Notes: generated from the letters alone by a model not told the origin. 64,000 nucleotides of DNA from Desertimonas sp963786985 (GCA_963786985.1 CAWBBL010000018.1:186001-250000); one strand, 5' to 3'; shown: positions 1 to 11,471, counted from the first letter of the stretch. A program made the numbers and translations.

Positions 1-60
1 GCGCCGACGCTGGGCGGCAACGCATCCCCCGCCACTCGTGACCGGTCGACCGATGGGTGT

Positions 61-1082
61 TCAGGCGGACGGGACGGTCCGCCTCGAACGCCGTCGGTCG
101 GTGATCGGACGCCGTGGCAACGGCGTGGCAGGCGGCGAGGTGGCCGGCGCCCTGGTCGACGAGCTCGACGGCGAGCGTCCGGTGCAGCGATCGAGGATGC
201 CGAGCGCGCTCGGCCTCGCCGGACGGCGACGAGCGGGCAGCGCGGATGGAACCGGCAGCCGGCGGGATCGCGCTGGGGTCGGGGGTCTCGCCGGTGAGGA
301 TCTGCTGGCTCGACGTGCTCGCGTCTCCGGCACCACCGACAGCAGCGCCTTGGTGTACGGGTGCTGCGGCGACTGCGAGCACCTCCTCGGTCGTGCCGAG
401 CTCGACGATCCGGCCGAGGTACATCACGGCGATGCGGTCGGCGATGTTCCACGCCAGCCCGAGGTCGTGGGTGACGGCGACGATCGACAGCCCCGCTCGT
501 CGACGAGCGAGCGCAGCAGCGGCGAGGATCTCGCCGCGGATCGACGCGTCGAGCGAGGCCACCGGCTCGTCGGCGAGCAGCAGCTGCGGCGACAGGGCGA
601 TCGCCCCGGCGATCAGCACGCGCTGGCGCTGGCCGCCGGAGATCTCGTGCGGGTAGCGGCCGACGAACCGCCCGGCGGCCGCAGCCCGGCCCGGCCGAGT
701 GCCTCGGCGACGAGCTCGCGCTTCGTGCCGGCGAGCCGTGGATGCGGATCCCCTCGGCGACCGCCTCGTAGACCGTGTGGCGGGGGTTGAGCGCGCCGGT
801 CGGGTCCTGGAAGACCATCTGCACCTCGCCGGCGCAAGCCGCCGCAGCGTTGCGCCCGCCGTAGTCGACCGGCTGACCGTCGAACGTGACCGTCCCGACG
901 TGATCGGCTCGAGCCCGAGGATCGAGCGGATCAGCGTCGTCTTGCCGCAGCCGGACTCGCCGACGAGGGCGACGACCTCGCCGCGCCGGACGTCGAGGTC
1001 GACGCCGTCGACGGCGCGGACGGCGCCGTGCCGGCTGGCGAACGTGACGTGGACGTCGTCGATCGACGAGCAGCGGCGTCAC
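61..1082 (-). CDS. Peptide ABC transporter ATP-binding protein, OppF/DppF-like (frame-disrupted)
   Basis: This is the second of two ATPases that would power a peptide importer. Reading across frames, an N-terminus VTPLLVDDVHVTFASRHG, a Walker A (VGESGCGKTT), a Q-loop segment MVFQDPTGALNPRHT, a Walker B LLADEPVASLD, the H-loop VTHDLGLAW, and the C-terminal HPYTKALLSVVPET, GCRFHPRCP and GHLAACH motifs are present, which are the order and signatures of OppF-type ATPases. The pieces lie in different frames, so several one-base indels interrupt it. The GTG start overlaps the stop of the upstream OppD-like gene (GTGA). The stop is uncertain and lies close to the window edge. Last gene of the opp-like operon. 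Confidence 0.75.
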
Positions 1083-2046
1083 CCATCGGCCGGTCCCGAC
1101 GTGGACGCACGCCGCCCGCCGTGCCACGCCGCCGCGGCGCAGCCTGACGTCGATCGATCTGGCACTCGTCGACGGCCACGTCGCAGCGCGGGTGGAACGG
1201 GCACCCGGCCGGCAGGTCGGCGGGGTTCGGGTGGATCGCCGCGCAGGCCGCTCGGCGCCAGCCGCGACGCCGGATCGCCGATCGTCGGGAAGGCGCCGCG
1301 CCAGCGCCCGGCTGTACGGGTGCAGGCGGCTCGCCGAACACCTCGTCGCTCGGCCCCTCCTCGACGATCCGCCCGGCGTACATCACCGCCAGCCGCCGGC
1401 ACGTCGAGGTGAGCACCGACAGGTCGTGGGTGATGAACAGCATCGCCAGGCCCGGTCGCGCTGCAGCTCGGCGAGCAGCTCGAGCACCTGGGCCTGGACC
1501 ATCACGTCGAGCGCCGTCGTCGGCTCGTCGGCGATCAGCAGCGCGCGGCTCGCACGCCAGGGCGAGGGCGATGAGCACGCGCTGGCGCTGCCCGCCCGAC
1601 AGCTGGTGCGGGATACGACGTCGGCCCGGCGGGCCGGGAGCCCGACCCGCTCGAGCAGCTGCGCCGTCCGCGACGTCGCGTCGTCGCGGCCGGCCGAGCG
1701 AGTGCAGCTCGATCGCCTCGGCGATCTGGGCGCCGACGCGCTGCACCGGGTTGAGCGAGTGCAGCGCGCCCTGGAACACGATCGCCGCCGACGTCCAGCG
1801 CACGGCGCGGAGCCGTCCGGCTTCATCGCGTAGACGTCCTCGCCGCCGAGCAGGACCTGACCCTCGACCGGTGCCCGCCGGCAGCAGCCGCAGCACGGCG
1901 TGGCGATCGTCGACTTGCCGCAGCCCGACTCGCCGGCCAGCCCGACCGTCTCGCCGGGGCCGATCGTCAGGTCGACGCCGCGCACCGCAGGGACGTCGCC
2001 GCGCTCGGACGCGGTAGGTGACGTGCAGGTCGCGAAGCTCGAGCAC
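1079..2046 (-). CDS. Peptide ABC transporter ATP-binding protein, OppD/DppD-like (frame-disrupted)
   Basis: First ATPase of the peptide importer. The N-terminus MLELRDLHVTYR leads into DVPAVRGVDLTIGPGETVG and a Walker A GESGCGKST. Then come HSLNPVQRVGAQIAEAI, the signature LSGGQRQRVLIALALA, a Walker B LIADEPTTALD, the switch region LFITHDLSVL, and a C-terminal CPFHPRC motif of the oligopeptide ATPase extension that often carries this Cys cluster. The motifs alternate between frames, so several indels are present. GTG start eight bases after the OppC-like stop. Family assignment is clear; the peptide substrate is not. Confidence 0.8.
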
Positions 2047-2052
2047 GACTCA

Positions 2053-3034
2053 TCACCGGTCCCGCAGCCGCGGGTCGAGGATCTCCTCGATCGCCCGCCC
2101 GACGAGCGTGAACGCGAGCACGACGAAGACGATGCCGAGCCCGGCCGGCAGGTAGTACCACCACGCCTGGCGGGTGATCGCCCCGGCCTTGTAGGCCTCC
2201 TCGAGCGTCTTGCCCCACGACGGCGCGGGTCGGGTCGCCGAGGCCGAGGAACGCCAGCGTCGTCTCGGTGAGGATCGAGATCGGCACGGCCAGCGTCGTG
2301 TTGGCGAGGATCAGCGGGGCGACGTTGGGCAGCACGTGACGGCGGATGACGTGCAGCGGCCGGCGCCGAGCGCGCGTGGCCCGGTCGACGAACAGCCGCT
2401 CGCTTGGCGGTGAGCACCTGGGCCCGGATGATCCGAGCCGTCCCCGGCCACGACGTGACGCCGATGACGAGGACGATGTTCCACAGCGACCGGTCGAGCA
2501 CCGCGGCCAGCACGATCGCCAGCGGCAGGAACGGGATGACGAGGAACCAGTCGGTGAACCGCATCAGGACGGCGTCGACCCGCCCGCCGAAGAACCCGGC
2601 GGCGATGCCCGACGAGCGAGCCGATGACGATCGTCAGCAGCGTCGCCGCGACGCCGACGAGCAGGCTGACCCGCGAGCCCCACACGAACTGGGCGGCGAC
2701 GGAGCGGCCGAGGTTGTCGGTGCCGAGCGGGAACTCCCGGCTCGGTCGGCGCCCACAGCGGGTTGACGATCGAGTCGACGGCGCTGAGCCCGACTGCGGG
2801 CTGATCACGGCGCCAGCAGCGCCATCAGCGATGAACACGACGAGCACGACCAGCCCGATCATCGCCAAGGCGTCGCGCCGGAACGCCGACCGAAACCGCG
2901 CACCGCGGCGACGCGGCGGGCCCGGACGAGCGATCGCGGCGACAGCGCCGTGCCGGCCGTACGGCCCGCACGTCGATCGACGAGCGTCGCCAGCGAGCGG
3001 CCGCAGGGCTGCGTGGCCGGGAACGCGACGTCAC
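2053..3034 (-). CDS. Peptide ABC transporter permease, OppC/DppC-like (frame-disrupted)
   Basis: Inner-membrane permease partner of the OppB-like protein. Recognisable parts are a first membrane segment (FRRDALAMIGLVVLVVFIA), the family motif FPLGTDNLGRSVAAQFVWG followed by SRVSLLVGVAATLLTIVIG, a middle segment WFLVIPFLPLAIVLAAVL, WPGTARIIRAQVL, and the C-terminal LPNVAPLILANTTLAVPISI and ETTLAFLGLGDP. These sit in different frames and imply at least four indels. The proposed GTG start overlaps the OppB stop (GTGA), the usual coupling in these operons. Confidence 0.78.
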
Positions 3035-4001
3035 TGCCGCCGATCCGCGGGTCGAGGTAGCCGAGGATCAGGTCGGCGACGAGGTTGAGCGATGATCACC
3101 GCCGCGCTGAAGAGCAGGAACAGGCCCTGCAGCATCGGGAAGTCCGGACCGCGGATCGCCTCGAGCGTCGCCTGCCCGAGACCCGGCCACGAGTAGATCG
3201 CCTCGACGGCGATCGCGCCCGGACAGGACGAAGCCGAAGTTGAGCGCCGACAGGCTGACGACCGGCAGCAGGGCGTTCGGCACGGCGTGGCGGCGGCGCA
3301 CGAGCGCGTCGCGCAGCCCCTTGGCGCGGGCCAGCTGGAGGTAGTCCTCGTTGAGGGTGTCGAGCATCGACGAGCGCATCAGGATCATGTACTCGCCGAT
3401 GTACGCCAGCGTCAGCGTGAGCGCCGGCAGGGCCATGTGGTGGGCCTGGTCGAGCAGCGCCGACAGCCCGTCGCCGTGCTGCCGGCGTCCTCGAAGCCGC
3501 CGGTCGGGAACCAGCGCGAGCGCACGGCGAACAACGACAGCAGCACCATGCCGAGCCAGAAGTCGGGCATCGAGTAGATGAACATCGACGTCGACGTCGA
3601 CGTGGCGTCGAACGCCCTACGGCGGCGCCACCCGGCATAGATCCCGAGCGACGATGCCGATCACCATCGACAGCACGGTCGCCGTGCCGACGAGCAAGAC
3701 CGTCGGCCACAGCGCCTCGCGGATCTCGGTCGTCACCGGCCGGCTGCTCAGGAACGAGTCGCCGAGGTTGCCGCGCAGCGTCTGGCGCGACGTAGGCGAC
3801 GAACTGCTCGAACTTCGAGCCGTCGAGGTTGAACTCGGCTCGCCGGCGGTCGATCTGCTCGCGGCTGAGGTTGCGGCCGCGGAACAGCTTTGCCGTCGGG
3901 TCGTCGTTGACGACGCGGAACAGGAAGAAGTTGACGACGAGCACGAACGCCAAGGTGCCCGTCGCGCCGGCGATCTTCGCCAGGACGAACTTGGCACGCA
4001 C
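3031..4001 (-). CDS. Peptide ABC transporter permease, OppB/DppB-like (frame-disrupted)
   Basis: Membrane permease of the peptide importer. The start MRAKFVLAKIAGATGTLAF is followed by a first membrane span and the periplasmic stretch that is typical of OppB. TLRGNLGDSFLSSRPV, a span containing PTVLLVGTATVLSMVIGI, MPDFWLGMVLLSLFAVR, MALPALTLTLAYIGEYMILM and the EAA-like ARAKGLRDALVRRRHAVPNA follow. The C-terminus has NFGFVLSG, YSWPGLGQATLEAI and GYLDPRI. Frames switch near 3785, 3640, 3480, 3225 and at the end. ATG start lies 18 bases after the substrate-binding protein stop. Confidence 0.8.
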
Positions 4002-4019
4002 GGGTGTCTTGGTCGACCG

Positions 4020-5690
4020 CTACTCGATGACGGTGAGGTTGACGTACGTCGGCGACGTGTTGGTGAACAGCACCGGCCCGATCTCGGCGGGCTGCTGCGT
4101 CCAGCCCTCGAAACGGTCGGTGCGGTACGCCTGCAGGTCGGGGTCCTGCGAACAGCACGAGGTAGGTCGCCTCCTCGGTTGAACAAGCGCAGCATCTCGT
4201 CGACGATCTCGCGCCGGCGCTCGGGGTCGAGCTCGACCTTCTGCTGCTCGTACAGCTCGTCGTAGTCCTCGTCGCACCAGTTGGCGTCGTTCGAACCCGG
4301 TTCGTCGGCATCGGTCGTGACCTGGTCGCACGTGAAGTACGACAGCATCGGGTCGGGGTCGACGAACGGCGTCCAGCCCCACACGAACATGTCGTACTTG
4401 CCGCGCGACCTGGGCGTCGTAGAGCTGCGTGTCGTCCATCACCGTCGACGACGAGGGCGATGCCGATCTCCTCCAGCAACCCGATCATGAACTCGCGGAT
4501 CGCCGCGCCGATCTCCGACTCCGAGCGCTCGACGTAGCGGAACTCAGCGGCCGGCTCCCGTCCGGCATCTCGCGGACGCCGTCGCCGTCGGTGTCGAGGT
4601 ACCGGCCTCGTCGAGCATCTCGTTGGCCGCGTCGGGGTCGTAGGTGAAGTTCTCGTCGCCGAGTCGGGGATCCAGCTGGGGTCGGCGGACGGCGAGATCG
4701 TGGTGCCGACCGCCCCGAGACCGAGCTCGACGCGCTCGAACATGCCCGTCACGGTCGATGGCGTGGAAGATGGCGTGGCGCACGGTGAGGTCCTGCAGCG
4801 CCGGGTGACCGTCGCCGATCCCGCCGGCCATGCCGTTGAGCGCCAGCTCGGTGAAGCCGCCCTGCTGGCCGTCGACGACCTCGATGTTCTCGTCGGCCTC
4901 GAGTAGCTCGTACGACGCCGAGCGCGGAAGTCGTGGGCGGCGTCGATCTCACCACGCTGCGAGCGCCGCGACCATCGCGTCGGCGTTGGTGAAGACCGGA
5001 AGACGATGCGGTCGATGCCGTTGTCGCGGCCGTACCAGTTGGGGTTCTTGACCATCGTCCAGTCCTGCCCGGAACGCCACTCGTCGAGCGAGTACGGCCC
5101 GGAGCGCGACGCCGTCGAGGCCGTCGTAGGACGCGAGGTCGTCGGCCGAGATCGACTCGTAGATGTGCTTGGGCACGATGTACACGTCCATCGTCGGCAG
5201 CTTCGGGTCCGGGACCGACGTGATGATCTCCAGCGTGCGGTCGTCGAGCGCCGTCGCCTCGAGGTTCTGCACCGTGGCGTAGTGGTTGATCCACTCTTCG
5301 TCGCGCGACCGGTTGATCGTGTAGGCGATGTCCTCGGCGGTCAGCGGCTCTCCGTCGGACCACTGCAGCCCTTCACGCAGCGTGTAGGTCCAGGTGAGCC
5401 CGTCCTCGGACCCCTCCCACGACTCGGCGAGGCCGGGAATCGTGGCGAAGTCGTCGGCCGCCTTGTCGGTGAGCGTGGCGTACTGCAGGTTCCACACCTC
5501 GAACTCCGGCACGAGGTAGCCGACGGCCACGTTCGGCGACGACATGTCCTGCAGCAGGCCGATCGTCATCGTGACGTCGCCGTCCTGGGCGCTCGGCGGT
5601 GGCCGGTCCCGTCCTCCGGCGGCGGCCGGAGCCGTCACCGTCGCCAGCGCGGCGAGTGCCGCCACGAGTCCCTGTCAAGTGTCGCTTCAT
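4020..5690 (-). CDS. Extracellular solute-binding protein, family 5 (peptide-binding, frame-disrupted)
   Basis: Secreted or lipid-anchored receptor of the peptide importer. An N-terminal signal-like sequence (MKRHLT, then LVAALAALATVTAPAAAGG after correcting one base) is followed by family-5 features. These are LVPEFEVWNLQYATLTDKA, IPGLAESWEGSEDGLTWTY, LREGLQWSDGEPLTAEDIAY, YIVPKHIYESI, MVKNPNWYGRDNGIDRIV and the C-terminal DYDELYEQQKVELDPERR and MLRLFN. Frames shift at several points (about 5668, 5090, 4990, 4600, 4440, 4180). It sits 24 bases after the S9 peptidase stop, so peptide cleavage and uptake are likely co-expressed. Confidence 0.82.
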
Positions 5691-5714
5691 ATCCGCCTCC
5701 CCAGGGCCGAGAAC

Positions 5715-7572
5715 CTAGCGCAGGTACCAGTCGAAGAAGCGAGCGAGGCGGCTGTAGAAGTCGACCATCGGGCCGGCGCGCAGGAAGCCGTGGCCTTCGG
5801 TCCGGTACGTCACGTACTCGAACGTCTTGCCGTGGCGGCGCAGCGCCTCGACGAGCTCGACCGACTGCTTCGGGTTGACCCGCTCGTCCTGCTCGCCGTG
5901 GGCGATGAGGATCGGGACGGCGAGCTGGTCGATGCGGTGGATCGGCGAACCGGCCGTCGTAGGCGGCCCGGTGCCGCGATGGATGGCCCATCATCCGTTC
6001 GAGGTCGAGGCGACCGACGAGGTCGCCCTGCGCCCACGAGGTGAGGATGTCGCAGTCGCCGTACTTCGCCGCGGCGCAGGCGAAGCGGTGACGCTCGTCG
6101 TCGACGACCGAGAGCGAGCGCGAGGTACGAGCCGTAGCTCGCCCCGAAGATGCCGACGCGGGTCGGGTCGACCCAGCCGAGCGACGCAAGGTGGTCGTGG
6201 GCGGCGAGGCAGTCCTTCGTGTCGTCGACGCCCCAGACGCCGTGGTTGGCCCGTTCGAAGTCACGCCCGTACGAGGTGCTGCCGCGGAAGTTGATCGAGA
6301 ACCAGGCGTAGCCCTTGTCGAGGAAGTACTGGGCGATGCCGTCCCACTCGTCGCCGGTGTACGACGGTCGGGCCGCCGTGCGGGTAGACGATCGCCGGCA
6401 CCGGGCGCTGCGGCCGACGCCGCCGGCGGGCGGTACAGCCAGCCGTACACCTCGGTGCCGTCGATCGAGCGGTAGCTGACGTGTTCGGGGACGACGTGCG
6501 GCGCGGCCCGGACGGCGGCGGGGGTCGGGGCGAACAGCTCGCGTGACCTCGCCGTCGGCGATCCGGCACAACCGTGGCGGCGTCGTGTGCGACTCGTGCG
6601 CCGCGACGACCGACCCGTCGGCGCAGCCAGACCGGCGACGACCAGCGTGCCGCCGGCGGCGAGCACGTCGACGGCGCCCGTCGCGGCGTCGATGACGACG
6701 AGGTCGCCGACCCCGTGGTGGGTGCGCACGGCGAGGATGCGGCTGCCGTCGGGCGACCAGCGCAGCTCGGCGAAGTCGGCACCGCCGCTGGTGAGCTGGC
6801 GGCCGGGCTCCGAGCCGTCGGCGGCCACGACGAACACCTCGTACCACCCCGGCGACTCGTCGGCGTAGGCCAGCAGGCGGCCGTCGGGCGACCACGCCGG
6901 GGATCGGACGTTGCGGCCAGGCGTGTTGACGACGGCGACATCGACGCCGGTGGCGATGTCGGTGACGTGCAGGCTCGTGCAGTTGAGGTCGTCGCGGTGG
7001 AGCAACGTCGATGCGACACGCGTCGCGTCCGGGGACACCTTGGCCTCGCCCCGATCGCCGTCGCCGCCGGCGAGCAGCGCCGGCCACGGATCGCCGATGT
7101 CGATCACGGCGAGCGCCGTCGTCTCGTTCCGTGCCGCGGCCCGGTCGACGGCGATCACGAGCCGGCGCTCGTCGATCCACACGGGTGACGACCCGTCGCA
7201 GAGCGACGTCGGCGGACCACCGCCGACCGGGGCGATGATCACCTTGCCGCCGGCCGTGAAGGCGATCCGCGTCCCGTCGGGCGAGATCTGCGGGCCGCCG
7301 TCCTCCCAGAAGGCGGCGAGGGTTCGACCGGTGGTCAGGCGGACCGGCTGCCCGCCATCGACGTCGATCACCCACATGTCCGAGGTGTCGCGGTCGAGGG
7401 CGAAGGCGACGAGCGCCCCGTCGGGCGAGACGTCGAGATGGCGGGGCCGCTCGGTGGCGGCGATGGCGTCGAGCCGCCAGTGCGGCGGCGGATCGACGTC
7501 GGGACGGCCGGGATTGGGGATCCCACCCGCCTCGTCGATGCCGATCCACAACGAAGCCGGGATCTCAGCCAC
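5715..7572 (-). CDS. S9 family (prolyl oligopeptidase-type) serine peptidase (frame-disrupted)
   Basis: Cytoplasmic peptidase expected to cut short peptides. The N-terminal part is a WD/PD40-like propeller with repeats such as HLDVSPDGALVAFALDRD, QISPDGTRIAFTAGG, PAWSPDGRLLAYADE and LRWSPDGSRILAVRT. The C-terminal alpha/beta-hydrolase domain contains YPHGGPT, the catalytic serine motif GIFGASYGSYLALAL, and ends FYSRLARFFDWYL. The catalytic Asp/His region is broken up by frame changes near 5950-5820. GTG start with a GAGGAGG site seven bases upstream, overlapping the stop of the HDAC-like gene (GTGGCTGA). About eight apparent indels. Confidence 0.82.
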
Positions 7573-8658
7573 CGGCAGCCTCCTCGAAACCCGTCGAGCA
7601 CCTCGACCACCAGGGCGGCGAGCTGATCGAGGACGTAGCCGCCCTCCTGCACGAACACGGTCGGCAGACCGAGCTCGGCGAGCAACGCGCCGGCGGCGTG
7701 GAACCCGGCGGCGGTGACCTCCAGCGGAGCGGCCGGGTCGGCTGCCGCGGCGTCGACGCCGAGCGAGACGACGAGGGCCGTCGGATCGATGGCGATCGAC
7801 GGCGGCGAGCAGCCGTCGCAGCGCGGCGAGCCACGGCCTCGTCGCCGGCGCCCGGCGGGCAGCGGCACGTTGAGGGTGCAGCCCTCGCCGGCGCCCCCGC
7901 CGCGCTCGTCGGCGTAGCCGACGAGGTGGGGGAACCAGCCGGCGCCGGGGTCGACGTGCACGCTGGCGTAGAGCACGTCGCCGCGATCCCAGAAGATCTC
8001 CTGCGTGCCGTTGCCCTGGTGGGCGTCGATGTCGACGATGGCGACCCGCTGGATAGCCGGCGGCGCGCAGCCGTTGGGCGGCGGCGGCGGCGTTGTTGAG
8101 GTAGCAGGCACCACCGAAGAAGGCCGGGCCGGCGTGGTGACCGGGCGGCCGCACGGCGGCGTAGGCGGCCCCGCTCCGTCGGCGACGAGGTCGGCGGCAT
8201 GGGCGGCGGCGTGCACCGCGCTGCACGCCGCGTCGAACGTGCCCTCGCTGAGCAGCGTCATCGTGTCCATCGCGTAGAGCCCGAGCTCGGCACGGATCGT
8301 CGCCGGCCGCCGCCCGGCGAGATGGCGGCGGGCGAACGGCGCCGGTGGCGAAGAGGTAGGGCACGACCTGCGGCTGGCCGGGGTCGACGAGATGCCCCTC
8401 GGCGACCCATGACGCGTAGCAGCGCGCGACAGGAACTCGACGAAGTCGGCGTCGTGCACCGCGGTGATCGGCTCGAGGCCGAGATCTGGCGGCGTCACGA
8501 TCTCGTAGCCGGCCGACTGCAGCCCGGCCGCGCAGAACGTCGCCGCGTTCGGGCTCCTCGTCGCCGTGCTGGCGGACGCCGAGCCAGTAGCCGCCGTCGG
8601 GGCGATGGCCGCGATGACGATCGCTCCACACCACCGGCATCCGCCGCACCTCGGGCAT
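7565..8658 (-). CDS. Histone deacetylase-like amidohydrolase (acetylpolyamine/AcuC type, frame-disrupted)
   Basis: Zinc-dependent amidohydrolase of the arginase/deacetylase fold. Bacterial members remove acetyl or acyl groups from polyamines or proteins. Visible motifs are MPVVWSDRHRGHRPDGGYWL at the start, AAVRPPGHHAG (catalytic His pair), YLNNAAAAAQ, VDIDAHQGNGTQEIFWDRG (zinc-binding Asp and His), YASVHVDPGAGWFPH, VSLGVDAAAADP (second zinc Asp) and VFVQEGGYVLDQLA near the C-terminus. Five or so frame changes interrupt it. It is the first gene of the peptidase/transporter operon and overlaps the next start. Substrate is unknown; the context suggests an acylated peptide or amine. Confidence 0.82.
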
Positions 8659-8713
8659 CGCCCGACGATAGATCGGCACCGCTCCGGTCGTTCCGACCGG
8701 GCAGACTCGGCCC

Positions 8714-9803
8714 ATGCCACCACCGTCACCGCGCCCGCGGCCCCGCGAGCTCGGCCTGACGTTCGGCTCGATGCCCACCGGCGAGCACAACGCGATCACC
8801 GACGTTCCTGGCGTGAGCGTCGGCCACGTCACGATCTGGCACGACGAACCCGACGGCATCGCCCGCACGGGAGTGACGGCGATCGTGCCCGACGAGATTG
8901 GCGCCCTCTGGGAACGGCCGATGGCGGCGGGCTACGGCCGTGCTCAACGGCTGTGGCGAGCTCACCGGCACGATCGCGATGGCCGAGTGGGGGACGCTCG
9001 AGGCGCCGATCATGCTGACCGGCACCACCGCGGTCGGGCGAGTGTTCGATGCGGTCGTCGACGCCGTGTTCGAGGCCGTCCCGCGTGCAGGGGGCGACGA
9101 CGAGGTGGTTCCTGTCCCCGTGGTGGGCGAGACCGACGACTCGTGGCTCGACGAATCCCGTCGCCGCCACGTGACGCTCGGCAGACGCCCGGGAGGCGAT
9201 CCGCGCCGCCGCAGCGGGCCCGTCGCCGAGGGTGCCGTCGGGGCGGGGACGGGGATGGTCACGATGGGGTGCAAGGCCGGGATCGGAACCTCGTCGCGAG
9301 CACTGCCCGGGCTCGGCACGGTCGGCGTGCTCGTCCTCGCCAACTTCGGCGGGCTCGACCAGTTGCGCCTCGGCGGGGTCGCCGTCGGCACCACGCTCGC
9401 GGCGGAGCGACGGCTGCAGCCGAGCGCAGCAGAGCCGAGGCCGGCAGCTGCATCGGTGTCGTCGCCACGGACATCCCCCTTGACGCCCGGCAGCTCGCCC
9501 GCGTCGCCCGGCGGGTCGGGCTCGGCCTCGCCCGGCTCGGCAGCATCGGCGGTCATGGCTCGCGGTGAGATCTTCTGCGCCTTCTCGACCACCAATCGCC
9601 GTTCGGGGGTGGCCGAGGGCGTCGCCCCGGTCGATGTGCTCGGCGACGGCTCGATCAACGCGGTCTTCGCAGCCACCGTCGACGCGACCGAGGAGGCGGT
9701 GACCAATGCCCTGTTCGTGGCCGACACGGTCGTCGGCCGCGACGGCCACGTCGCCCCCGGCCTCCCCGTCGACCGCGTCCTCGAGCTCGTCCACCACCCC
9801 TGA
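8714..9803 (+). CDS. P1 family (S58, DmpA-like) aminopeptidase (frame-disrupted)
   Basis: Self-cleaving N-terminal-nucleophile hydrolase; DmpA relatives remove N-terminal D- or L-residues from small peptides. The start ELGLTFGSMPTGEHNAITDV and VSVGHVTIW are typical of the family. The autoproteolysis region reads GTGMVTMGCKAGIGTSSR, where the first serine of TSSR is the expected nucleophile. The end SGEIFCAFSTTNRR and LFVADTVVGRDGHVAPGLPV are also conserved. Frames change near 8935, 9180, 9410 and 9560. It diverges from the HDAC-like gene across only 55 bases, suggesting shared control with the peptide-use operon. Confidence 0.83.
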
Positions 9804-9879
9804 CCGAGTGTTTCCGGCTGTCGAGTGTTACCGGACCGGAGGCGCGACTGGTGGCACTCGGGTGCCCGGAAACACTCGG
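9804..9879. repeat. Composite palindromic repeat, family 2 (copy 1), between convergent genes
   Basis: A 76 nt element begins directly after the S58 peptidase stop. A perfect 14 bp inverted repeat, CCGAGTGTTTCCGG at 9804-9817 and its complement at 9866-9879, encloses a second direct unit TCGAGTGTTACCGG at 9821-9834 and an inverted GGCACTCGG near 9853. It lies 8 nt before the convergent dehydrogenase stop, so it could serve as a two-way terminator. A related element is at 16127-16203. Confidence 0.7.
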
Positions 9880-9887
9880 GTGAGGGC

Positions 9888-11458
9888 TCAGTGCTCGACG
9901 ACGGTGCGCGACTGCTCGCGCAGGTACTGCTGGAGGTAGTACGGACCGCCGCCGGCCTTGCCGGCGGTCCCCGATCGCTTCCAGCCGCCGAACGGCTGCA
10001 CGCCCGGCCAGGCACCGGTCGTCGCGCCGGCGGCGCGGTTGACGTAGACGACGCCGGCCTCGATGCCGCCGAGGAACTGGTCGATCTCCGCCTGGTCGTC
10101 GCTGAACAGGCCGGCGGTCAGCCCGAACGGCACGGCGTTGGCCCGCTGCAGCGCCTCGTCGAGCGAGGCGACGGGGCGCACGGCGAGGAGCGGGACGAAC
10201 AGCTCGTCGGTCCACACCGACGACTCGTCCGGCGCGACGACGACGGTCGGGGCGACGAAGTTGCCGGCGGCGAGGGCGCCGTCGGTGATCCGTCGACCGC
10301 CGCACAGCACCTCGCCGTTGGCGCGCACGTCGTCGACCACGGCGGCGTAGCGATCGACGGCCGCTGCGTCGACGACCGGCGAGAGGAAGCCGCCAGGCTC
10401 CAGCGGCCCGACCGTGCGGGATCGCTGCGGCGTGCTCGACGAGCCGAGCGATGAAGTCGTCGGCGACCGACGCGTCGACGAAGACCCTCGACGCCGCCGA
10501 GCACTTCTGGCCGGCGAAGCTGAACGCGCTGCGGCCGTGCCGGCGACGGCGAGGTCGAGGTCGGCCGCGGCCGTGACGATCACCGGGTTCTTGCCGCCCA
10601 TCTCGCAGATCGCCGGCTTCGGGTACGCCGTAGCGAACGAGCGGATGATCGACATGCCGACGGCACTCGACCCGGTGAACGTCACCCCGTCGACGCCGCG
10701 GGTGCCGCACCAGCGCCGCGCCGGTGTCAGCGCCTCCGGTCACGAGGTTCACGACGCCGCGGCGGCACGCCCGCCTCGACGAGGGCGTCGTACACGAGGT
10801 GACCACTGAGTGAGCCGACCGGCGACGGCTTGATGACCACCGTGTTGCCGGCCACGAGGGCGGCACCGGCCGGACCGGCGACGAGCGCCGACGGGTAGTT
10901 GAACGGCGCGATCACCGCCCACACCCCGTACGGGCGCATCACGTCGGCTGGTCACCTCGCTGTCGCTGAAGCGCAGCATCGGCACGTCGAACCCGGCGTG
11001 CTCGGTCATCGCGTGCGTGTAGTAGCGGATCAGGTCGGCCGCCTCCTCGACCTCGCCGATCGCCTCGAGCCGTGACTTGCCGTTCTCCCAGGCGAGTGCC
11101 GCACCGTCGACGACGGAACGCTGCGGAGATCAGATCGGCGGCGCGGTCGAGGACTTCGACCCGCTCGACGCCACGGCGTGGCCGCCCAGGCTGCCTGAGC
11201 CGACCGCGCCGCGGCGACGGCGGCGTCGACGTCCGCCTCCGACGCCGCTGGGAAACGTGCCGACGGCAATGGCCGTGTCGATCGGCGAAACCGTGGTGAA
11301 CCGCTCACCGTCGCGGTCGTCTCCGCCGATGCGCAGCGGGTGGACGTGTCCGAGCCGGCCGCGCACGTCGTCGACGGCGGCGGTGTAGGCGGTCTGCAGT
11401 TCGTCGTCGTCCGCCGCCAACGTGGCGTAGGTGACGCGAAAGGCGGCGATCTCGGGAC
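9888..11458 (-). CDS. L-glutamate gamma-semialdehyde (1-pyrroline-5-carboxylate) dehydrogenase, RocA-like (frame-disrupted)
   Basis: NAD-dependent aldehyde dehydrogenase that would oxidise glutamate semialdehyde to glutamate, the last step of proline/ornithine breakdown. The N-terminus FRVTYATLAADDDELQTAY, HPLRIGG and TVSPIDTAIAVGTFP resemble the RocA group. The core has VWAVIAPFNYPSALVAGPAG, VIKPSPVGSLSGH, TFTGSSAVG, CEMGGKNPVIV, FAGQKCSAASRVFV (catalytic Cys) and WPGVQPFGGWKRSGTAGKAG. Frames change at about 11235, 11130, 10955, 10760, 10705, 10540 and 10420. No usual start codon is in frame before the conserved N-terminus. One missing base near 11458 would create a GTG start behind GAGGAG, 14 nt after the MaoC stop. 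Confidence 0.8.
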
Positions 11459-11471
11459 TCCTCGAGCTGCC

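Noticed and set aside
1..11470. Block of decaying genes or a foreign island
   Set aside because: Base composition and codon style match the rest, and breaks are single bases spread evenly over unrelated genes, which fits sequence error better.
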